A stretch of DNA of 46,842 nucleotides from NCBI RefSeq assembly GCF_001552255.1, contig NZ_BCQV01000037.1, positions 1-46,842 on the forward strand, read 5' to 3'. Position 1 is the first letter of the stretch; every line of letters starts with the position of its first letter. Shown piece after piece: positions 24,086-30,331 of this stretch. The translations under genes were made by a program, and so were the position numbers. This DNA is from Alicyclobacillus shizuokensis NBRC 103103 (GTDB taxonomy: Bacteria; Bacillota; Bacilli; Alicyclobacillales; Alicyclobacillaceae). The notes beneath the pieces are model-generated. The model ran no database searches. It was given only the letters and a program-made list of their open reading frames with translations, and was not told where the DNA came from.

Positions 24086-24244
24086 ATGCCGAAACGCCAG
24101 AACCTGGATGAACGGCCGCACCAGAACCCACCCTTGCGGCCTACCGAGAATATCCGCTGGTGGCTGGAGGCGATTTTGGACTCAGAGGAAGCAGATCCTT
24201 TGCAAGCGACGCGTTCCTTGCGAGCGACGTTGTCCCGGGATTGA
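24086..24244 (+). CDS. Small acidic/basic protein of unknown function
   Basis: This 52-residue frame is preceded by a textbook AGGAGG site 7-8 bases before its ATG, which is the main reason to believe it. The product has a proline-rich start (RPHQNPPLRP), a helix candidate (NIRWWLEAILDSEEADP) and an arginine-rich end. It is divergent from surE and convergent with mtaD. No family is recognised. A GACCC/GGGTC hairpin follows at about 24247-24263. Confidence 0.5.
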   Translation: MPKRQNLDERPHQNPPLRPTENIRWWLEAILDSEEADPLQATRSLRATLSRD

Positions 24245-24289
24245 CAGACCCTGTTTTAGGGTCCGCTGTTGGTGTCGCAACGGTTGGGT

Positions 24290-25618
24290 TCACTGTGCTT
24301 TCAAGTGTGCTTCGAGGCTCCGGGCTTCATACCGAATGCGCTCGACATCAAGGGTCAGCGATTCGCGGTTGGACAATAGTTGTCGCCCGGCCACAAACAC
24401 GTCGGTTACGTCGTCCGCTCCCGCCGCGTAAACGACGTTGGAAAGCAAATCGTGGATTGGCACGAAGTGGGGGCTGTCCAAGTCCAACAGGGTGATGTCC
24501 GCCCACGCCCCGCTGGTCAGTGTGCCGTGCCCCGCCGGCAAGAACGCACACTTGGCGCCCTCCTCGGTCGCCATTCGAAAGGCGGTCGGGGCGGGCACCG
24601 CCGTTGCATCCATCGTCACACCTTTATGCAGAGTGGCCGCCAACCGCATCTCCTCGAACATATCCAGATTGTTGTTGCTTGCGGCTCCATCGGTACCCAA
24701 TCCCACCACAATGCCTTTTTCGAGCATGCGGGCCACAGGCGCAACCCCGGAGCCTAGTTTGAGGTTGCTTTGCGGGTTGTGGGCCACATGCACTCGACGC
24801 GCCGCCAGCACATCCATGTCGTCCTCATTCACGTGTACACAGTGAGCCGCCAACACCGGGTGTTCCAAGAGGCCGCACGCTTCGACCTGGGCGATCGGAG
24901 TTTTTCCGTAGGTTTGCAAGCTCTGCTCCACCTCGCCCCGGGTTTCCGATAGGTGAATTTGCAACGGCACCCCGAGTTCTCCCGCGAGATCGGCGATTTC
25001 GCGCAAATAGTCGGGCGGACACGTATATGGGGCGTGCGGCCCCAACGTGACCAAAAGGCGGCTGCTGGCCCCTTTCCACTGATTCACGAACGACCGTGAA
25101 TTCGCCACCCCGGCCGCGCGTCCGGAGTCGTCCAATCCCACTACACCCCAGCACAGAACGCCACGCATCCCGCTTTCCAGAACCGCTTGGGCGGCGTCGT
25201 GCATCTGGAAGTACATGTCCGTGTAACAGGTTGTGCCTGAGCGAATCATTTCCCAGCAGGCTAACTGGGTTCCCCAATAAATCGCTTGCCGGGTCAGCTT
25301 CGCTTCCATCGGGTACACCTTTTCTTCCAGCCACCGCATCAAAGGCAGGTCGTCTCCAGCCCCGCGGAGCAGGGTCATCGCCGCGTGCCCATGTGTGTTG
25401 ACAAGACCCGGTATGGCCACTGTACGAGGCCGGCGTATGTACTGTACCCCCGCCTCCCCACGCCAAGAGTCTGTCCTCGCTCTGTCGGCGGATACTCCCA
25501 CCTGTGCCAGTGGTGTCACCGCTTGGATAATGCCGTCCTCGATGACGATGCGCACAGGTTCGTTGTACACTTCTTGTGCTGAGCACACGGCCGCGCCCAC
25601 CTCAAGAATGGTTTTCAT
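24290..25618 (-). CDS. mtaD: 5-methylthioadenosine/S-adenosylhomocysteine deaminase-type amidohydrolase
   Basis: This 442-residue metal-dependent hydrolase of the amidohydrolase superfamily has metal site NTHGHAAM (HxH), substrate loop HLSETRGEVEQ, AAHCVHV and GTDGAASNNNLDMFEEMR. It deaminates methylthioadenosine or S-adenosylhomocysteine to the inosine analogues. It is third in an mtnP-mtnA-mtaD operon, so all three act on methylthioadenosine. The ATG at 25618 has GGTGG just upstream and lies 17 bp inside the end of mtnA. An ATG three codons earlier is also possible. Confidence 0.88.
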   Translation of the reverse strand: MKTILEVGAAVCSAQEVYNEPVRIVIEDGIIQAVTPLAQVGVSADRARTDSWRGEAGVQYIRRPRTVAIPGLVNTHGHAAMTLLRGAGDDLPLMRWLEEKVYPMEAKLTRQAIYWGTQLACWEMIRSGTTCYTDMYFQMHDAAQAVLESGMRGVLCWGVVGLDDSGRAAGVANSRSFVNQWKGASSRLLVTLGPHAPYTCPPDYLREIADLAGELGVPLQIHLSETRGEVEQSLQTYGKTPIAQVEACGLLEHPVLAAHCVHVNEDDMDVLAARRVHVAHNPQSNLKLGSGVAPVARMLEKGIVVGLGTDGAASNNNLDMFEEMRLAATLHKGVTMDATAVPAPTAFRMATEEGAKCAFLPAGHGTLTSGAWADITLLDLDSPHFVPIHDLLSNVVYAAGADDVTDVFVAGRQLLSNRESLTLDVERIRYEARSLEAHLKAQ

Positions 25619-26690
25619 GCAATCCACCCCCGGCCTTCGCTCCCGTTTTGGCTATTTCTGTCGATAAAGCGGCGGTTATCCGCTGCGCGTTGGGATGTCG
25701 GATAACCCCTCTTTCACAAATAATACCCGTGATCAGGTCGTGAGGGGTGACGTCGAAGGCTGGATGCGCGGCGGGGGTTCCCTTCGGAGCCACCCGCAAC
25801 CCGTGAAAGTGTGTGACCTCCTCGCTTCCCCGATGCTCAATCGGGATCTCCAATCCGGTCGCGACACCGAGGTCAAAGGTGGATACCGGCGCGGCCACAT
25901 AGAATGGAACGTGGTGGTAGGCGGCCAGCACCGCCAGCCCGTAGGTTCCGATTTTATTCGCGGTGTCGCCGTTGGCCGCAATCCGGTCGGCTCCCACCAC
26001 CACCGCATCGATGGCGCCTTGCTGCATGAAGTAGGCGGCCATATTGTCCGTGATCAGGGTATGGGGAATGCCTTCTTGGCCGAGTTCGTAGGCGGTCAAG
26101 CGCGCCCCCTGCAAATACGGGCGCGTCTCATCCACGTAGATGCGGGCCACCTGACCTCGCTCGTGCAGCGCGCGGACGACGCCGAGCGCCGTGCCATAAC
26201 CCGTGGTCGCCAGCGCACCCGTGTTGCAGTGGGTGAGCAGCGTCACCCGCGCTGGCTGCGGGAACAAATCCGCCCCGTAGCGTCCAATGGCGCGATTGAT
26301 GCGCAGGTCTTCTTCCGCCATCCGGTGGGCTTCATCCACGAGCGCCTGTTGCAGGGCGCTCAGGCTGGCGCCGTCCCAGTTCTGTACAACCTCGCGCATG
26401 CGTTGGGTCGCAAAGAACAGATTGACGGCCGTGGGGCGGGTTCCTTCCATTGTCTGCAGTACTTGCTCCAGTTGCCCACGGACGTCCTCTCCGCTCGTCA
26501 ACCGCATCGCCGCCAATACGGTTCCGTAGGCCGCTGCCACGGCGATGGCCGGTGCTCCGCGCACTTTCATGGCGGCGATGGCCGCGGCCACCTCCTCAGC
26601 GTCCGAGTATTCCTCCCACACCGCCTCGCGAGGGAGCTTGCGTTGGTCCAGCAGGCGCAGTGTACGGCCGGTCCATTCCAGTGCGTTCAG
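25602..26690 (-). CDS. mtnA: S-methyl-5-thioribose-1-phosphate isomerase
   Basis: This 362-residue isomerase converts methylthioribose-1-phosphate to methylthioribulose-1-phosphate in methionine salvage. Family motifs are MKVRGAPAIAVAAAYG, THCNTGALATTGYGTALG, YVDETRPYLQGARLTAYEL and VVGADRIAANGDTANKIGTY. The start is probably the CTG at 26690. AGGAGGGG lies 7 bases before it, the protein then begins with NALEWTGRTLRLLDQRKLP as homologues do, and no ATG, GTG or TTG lies in frame nearby; the next is about 20 codons inside the conserved region. mtnP ends one base earlier, so translation is coupled. Confidence 0.9.
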   Translation of the reverse strand: MNALEWTGRTLRLLDQRKLPREAVWEEYSDAEEVAAAIAAMKVRGAPAIAVAAAYGTVLAAMRLTSGEDVRGQLEQVLQTMEGTRPTAVNLFFATQRMREVVQNWDGASLSALQQALVDEAHRMAEEDLRINRAIGRYGADLFPQPARVTLLTHCNTGALATTGYGTALGVVRALHERGQVARIYVDETRPYLQGARLTAYELGQEGIPHTLITDNMAAYFMQQGAIDAVVVGADRIAANGDTANKIGTYGLAVLAAYHHVPFYVAAPVSTFDLGVATGLEIPIEHRGSEEVTHFHGLRVAPKGTPAAHPAFDVTPHDLITGIICERGVIRHPNAQRITAALSTEIAKTGAKAGGGLHENHS

Positions 26691-26691
26691 C

Positions 26692-27492
26692 TCATTTCCC
26701 CTCCTCGCTGAGTTCGCCCTGTCCGCTGACCGCGTGCGGGCATGCGCAGGTGCGGGTTCCGTCCAGTTGATCAATGACCGTGAAGAACAGGTTGCGCAGG
26801 CGCGGCACGTTGGCGGCCATTTGTTCCACCACCTCGCTGTGGGTGAGCGGTGTCGGCGACAAGCCGGTGCCGTAATTGGTGACCATGCACACCGTCGCGT
26901 AGCACAGTTCACACTCCTTGGCCAGCACCACCTCCGGGACGCTGGTCATGCCAACCACCGCCCCGCCCAACTCGGCGTACATGCGAATCTCGGCCGCCGT
27001 TTCAAACCTGGGTCCGTCCGTGCACACGTACGTGCCGCCGTCACGCACCGGGATGCCCAATTGCTCGGCGCATCCCCGCAGCCGCGCGCGCAACCGGCCG
27101 CAGTACGGATCGGACATATCGATGTGCACCACGCGGCCTTCGGAGAAAAACGTGAGCGGCCGCGAACGGGTGAAATCCAAAAAATCGTCCACAATCACAA
27201 AGGACCCGGGGTGGATGTCCGGTTTGAGCGATCCGACCGCGGTGGTGGCGAACACTTGCTCCACGCCCAGTTGCTTCAGGGCCCAGATATTGGCGCGGTA
27301 ATTGATGCGGTGCGGCGGCACCTGATGCCCGCGTCCGTGCCGTGCAATGAACGCGACGTGTTTGCCGTGAAAGCGCCCAACCGTAACTTCGCTGCTTCCA
27401 AAGGGTGTATTAATCACCTGGGTTGCCGGGTGTTCAAGCAGCGCCGGGTCATAGACGCCGGTGCCGCCGATAATGGCGTATTGTGCTTGCAT
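26692..27492 (-). CDS. mtnP: S-methyl-5'-thioadenosine phosphorylase
   Basis: This 266-residue phosphorylase of the PNP/MTAP family splits methylthioadenosine into adenine and methylthioribose-1-phosphate. Typical elements are IGGTGVYDP, the phosphate site FIARHGRGHQVPPHRINYRAN, TTAVGSLKPDIHPGSFV, the cysteine-rich GTYVCTDGPRFETAAEI and VGMTSVPEVVLAKE. The product is passed to MtnA, encoded next. It is first in the operon. A strong hairpin sits 36 bp upstream. Confidence 0.93.
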   Translation of the reverse strand: MQAQYAIIGGTGVYDPALLEHPATQVINTPFGSSEVTVGRFHGKHVAFIARHGRGHQVPPHRINYRANIWALKQLGVEQVFATTAVGSLKPDIHPGSFVIVDDFLDFTRSRPLTFFSEGRVVHIDMSDPYCGRLRARLRGCAEQLGIPVRDGGTYVCTDGPRFETAAEIRMYAELGGAVVGMTSVPEVVLAKECELCYATVCMVTNYGTGLSPTPLTHSEVVEQMAANVPRLRNLFFTVIDQLDGTRTCACPHAVSGQGELSEEGK

Positions 27493-27527
27493 GGATTCGC
27501 CCCTGTTTCCGTTGGGTATGTATCGGC

Positions 27528-27555
27528 CCCGCCAAGCCTCCGGGGAGTTGGCGGG
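27528..27555. promoter_or_regulatory. Strong hairpin between ligD-pol stop and mtnP
   Basis: The arms CCCGCCAA (27528-27535) and TTGGCGGG (27548-27555) are perfectly complementary, and inner CTCC/GGAG (27538-27541, 27544-27547) extends the stem. No T-run follows in either direction. It may terminate ligD-pol transcription or act on the mtn leader. A TATAAT (minus strand, overlapping the ligD-pol stop codon at 27565) lies just upstream and could be the mtnP -10. No SAM or other known riboswitch fits the 72-bp space. Confidence 0.45.
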
Positions 27556-27564
27556 ATGATCAAA

Positions 27565-28476
27565 TTATACGGGATTGCGGACGGATTTGGCAGTCCGGGC
27601 AAGAAGCCGCAACACTTCACGCAAATCTGCCGACGGCTGTTGCGTCATAAGGTCTCCCATCCTCTGCACCCGGTCCGGCATGTTGTCGATCCGAAACCAC
27701 TCCGGACAGGCTCCGTGCGCCAGCTCATCCCAGGTCACCGGCGCCGACACGGTAGCCTGCTCCGTCGCTCGCGCGCTGTATGGCGCAATCAAGGTGCGGT
27801 GGCGGCCAAATTGGGGATAGTCGATGTACACCTTGTCGCCCCGATCCCGCTTACGCCGCTCCAGGGTCACCCAACGCGGCAGCTGCTGCTGCAGGTATTG
27901 AGCCACGGCGCGGGTGAAGGTGCGGGTTTCGGCAAACGTGTGGCCTGCGGTCAACGGAATGAACACCTGCAGTCCGGTGGCGCCCGATGTTTTGGCGACG
28001 TGCGGGATGTTCAGGCTGCTCAACAGTTCGTGCAGCCGCATCGCCACCTCGCGCACAGGCTCAAACCCGGGCACGGACGGATCCAGGTCAAAGGCGACCA
28101 CAACAGGCTCCTGGTCGTTGCCGGCGCGGGTGAAGCCAATGTGAAACTCAAGGCAGGCCAGATTGGCCAGCCACAGCAGCGTTTCCGCGTTCTCCACCAG
28201 CACGTAGCGAATATGTGCCTGCCGTTCATCCGACCATACGGGTACGGTGCGCACCCAGTCGGGTGCCCCCGACGGGACATCGCGTTGGTAAAACGACGGG
28301 CCTTCGATGCCGTCGGGAAAGCGGATCATCGTGATCGGCCGCTGGCGCAGGTGCGGCAGCATGTACGGTGCCAGCGTGAGCAGGTAGCGTGCGTAATCCA
28401 ACTTGGTCACGCCCGCTGTGGGCCACATGAGTTTGTCGGGATTGGTCAAGAGGATTTCGCCGCTCTGCAGCCGCAT
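27565..28476 (-). CDS. ligD-pol: LigD-type primase-polymerase (PolDom), stand-alone
   Basis: This 303-residue NHEJ polymerase of the archaeo-eukaryotic primase superfamily has catalytic DLDP (Asp130, Asp132), LEFHIGF (His112), KTSGATGLQVFIPL and DKVYIDYPQFGRHRTLIAPYS. It fills or extends ends of broken DNA, preferring ribonucleotides in known homologues. The length equals that of the polymerase domain alone; no ligase or nuclease domain is attached. The ligase gene is divergent 76 bp away and Ku lies just beyond it, so the three form a split LigD/Ku repair set. Confidence 0.92.
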   Translation of the reverse strand: MRLQSGEILLTNPDKLMWPTAGVTKLDYARYLLTLAPYMLPHLRQRPITMIRFPDGIEGPSFYQRDVPSGAPDWVRTVPVWSDERQAHIRYVLVENAETLLWLANLACLEFHIGFTRAGNDQEPVVVAFDLDPSVPGFEPVREVAMRLHELLSSLNIPHVAKTSGATGLQVFIPLTAGHTFAETRTFTRAVAQYLQQQLPRWVTLERRKRDRGDKVYIDYPQFGRHRTLIAPYSARATEQATVSAPVTWDELAHGACPEWFRIDNMPDRVQRMGDLMTQQPSADLREVLRLLARTAKSVRNPV

Positions 28477-28552
28477 GCGTGTCGCCTCCGTTCGCTATAG
28501 GTGTGCGCATACCGGATGCAGGCATACAAGCAATCTATGGCAGGAGGGTGCG

Positions 28553-29440
28553 ATGACGGACGACTGGTCGGGACTGATGCCGATGGAACCGGTGCTCGTG
28601 TCCGCCCCCAGTACGGACAAGGGTGTGTTTTTCCAGGTCAAGTGGGATGGGGTGCGGATGCTGATGCAGCGGCGCGGAAACGAGGTGCGGTTGTGGAACC
28701 GCAAGGGCAGGGTGCGCACCCACCTGTATCCGGAACTGGTGGCGTGGGCCAAAGAACAGGCGCAGGATGCGTTTGTCATCGACGGCGAGGTCGTCAGCCT
28801 GGGAACGGACGGACGACCCGACTTTCGGCGTGTGTTGCGGCGCGATCTGGCCAGGCGACCACGGCGGGAGATCCCGGTTGTTTACATGGCTTTCGATTGC
28901 CTGCAGCTATCGGGACAATCGTTGCTCGAAAGTCCGTTTGAACGGCGCCAGGAAGCGCTGCGCGAGGCTGTCAGCCAGTCGGGGGTTATACAGGTATGCG
29001 ACAACTATAGCGACGGGCGTGACCTGTATGAACGCATGCAGGCTCTCGGCATGGAAGGCGTGGTCGGCAAGCGGGCGGGAAGCCGCTACTACCCGGGGGA
29101 AAAGCGGACCGATTGGCAGAAAGTCAAGTGTTGGCGCCATATCACCCTCGATGCTTTGTTTCTCACAGTGCGCGACGGTCGGCCAGCGTCGGTCCTGGTC
29201 GGGGAACGGGCGGATCTGGAGCACCCGGCTGGTGCGGTGGCGACAGGGATTCGCCAGGAGGATTGGGCCGCGCTGTGGGCCAGCGCCAGCCCGGCCCCCA
29301 CCACATCGCGACCGCGGGAGCTGTGGTCCCTCCCTCCAGGGATCCGCCTGCACATCCGCTATCTGGATTGGACGGATTCCGGGGCCCTGCGCCATCCAGT
29401 GGTCGAAGCCATTCATTGGCCAGCCTCTGCGGCGCCGTAA
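28553..29440 (+). CDS. ligD-lig: ATP-dependent DNA ligase (LigD ligase domain), stand-alone
   Basis: This 295-residue nucleotidyltransferase-type ligase has motif I QVKWDGVRM with adenylated Lys30, motif III-like VYMAFDCLQL after VIDGEVV, motif IV GMEGVVGKR and motif V DWQKVKCW. An OB-fold C-terminal part follows. It seals nicks and double-strand ends at the expense of ATP. The ATG at 28553 follows AGGAGGG and gives a protein starting at the ligase fold. It is divergent from the polymerase gene and ends 3 bp from the convergent ku gene. Confidence 0.88.
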   Translation: MTDDWSGLMPMEPVLVSAPSTDKGVFFQVKWDGVRMLMQRRGNEVRLWNRKGRVRTHLYPELVAWAKEQAQDAFVIDGEVVSLGTDGRPDFRRVLRRDLARRPRREIPVVYMAFDCLQLSGQSLLESPFERRQEALREAVSQSGVIQVCDNYSDGRDLYERMQALGMEGVVGKRAGSRYYPGEKRTDWQKVKCWRHITLDALFLTVRDGRPASVLVGERADLEHPAGAVATGIRQEDWAALWASASPAPTTSRPRELWSLPPGIRLHIRYLDWTDSGALRHPVVEAIHWPASAAP

Positions 29441-29443
29441 CCG

Positions 29444-30295
29444 CTACGAGCTGCGCTTTCGGCGCCCTCGCTTGGGCTTCACACCTTCTGTCAGAGCAGT
29501 GGTTGCGGCGGCATCTGGCTTGTTCGCACTGCGGCGAATGCTCTCCTGGAGCGCCTGCATGAGGTCCACGATGTTGGTCTCGGCCTCTTCCGCCGCCGGG
29601 GCGATAGCCACCTCCTGATTTCGCAGCTTTTTCTCAATCATGCCCAGCAGCGTCTGCCGCCGCTCGTCGGTATACTTGGCGGGTTCAAACGGCCCTGCCA
29701 ATTGGTTGACCAGCGTGATGGCCATATTCAATTCTTGGTCACTCACCGCGGGTTGGGTGTCGATGTTGGGCAACTCCTGCGTGCCTCGCACCTCGGCTGG
29801 CCAAAACAGGGTTTCCACCACCAGCACGCGGCCGTAGACGCGCACGCACGCCAGGGTTTCCGAGTTGCGCAGGACGGTTTTGGCTACCGCCACCTTGCCG
29901 GTTTCCCGCATGGCCCTCTGCAACAGTTGGTACGCCTTGACCCCGGCCGCTTCGGGTGCGAGGTAATACGTCTTGTCGTAGTACACCGGATCGATGTCGG
30001 CCAGATTCACAAAGTCTACAATGTCAATGGTGTGCGACCGGGACTTTTCGACTTGTTTCCAGTCGTCATCGTCGAAGATCACGAACTTGTTCGGCTCATA
30101 TTCGTACCCGCGGACAATCTCATCCCACTCTACAGGCCGGTCGCAATGCGGGCAAGTGCGCGTGTATTGAATCGGCGTCTTGCACTCTCTGTGCAGGTAC
30201 CGAAACTTGATGTCCTTGGACTCGGTTGCCGCGAACATCCGCACGGGCACGTTGACCAGTCCAAAACTGACCGCTCCCTTCCACATCGTGTGCAC
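29444..30295 (-). CDS. ku: Ku protein (non-homologous end joining)
   Basis: This 283-residue Ku homologue dimerises into a ring on DNA ends and recruits LigD. Characteristic parts are HTMWKGAVSFGLVNVPVRM, the CxxC pairs around TCPHCDRPVEW, YLAPEAAGVKAYQLLQRAM and a lysine/arginine-rich tail (KPKRGRRKRSS) that binds DNA. The GTG at 30295 is selected because GGGAGG is 8 bases upstream and the protein then begins like B. subtilis Ku. The neighbouring polymerase and ligase genes complete the pathway, probably used in dormant spores. Confidence 0.93.
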   Translation of the reverse strand: MHTMWKGAVSFGLVNVPVRMFAATESKDIKFRYLHRECKTPIQYTRTCPHCDRPVEWDEIVRGYEYEPNKFVIFDDDDWKQVEKSRSHTIDIVDFVNLADIDPVYYDKTYYLAPEAAGVKAYQLLQRAMRETGKVAVAKTVLRNSETLACVRVYGRVLVVETLFWPAEVRGTQELPNIDTQPAVSDQELNMAITLVNQLAGPFEPAKYTDERRQTLLGMIEKKLRNQEVAIAPAAEEAETNIVDLMQALQESIRRSANKPDAAATTALTEGVKPKRGRRKRSS

Positions 30296-30331
30296 GGCAA
30301 GCGCCTCCCTCCGGTCACCCATGCTGCACCG

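Noticed and set aside
27493-27564. SAM riboswitch before the methylthioadenosine operon
   Set aside because: The 72-bp space is too short for a SAM-I aptamer plus terminator, and the conserved cores are not present.
26545-28500. 651-codon open frame on the plus strand
   Set aside because: It runs antisense to mtnA, mtnP and ligD-pol, all of which have clear family motifs. High G+C on third positions keeps the opposite frame open by chance.
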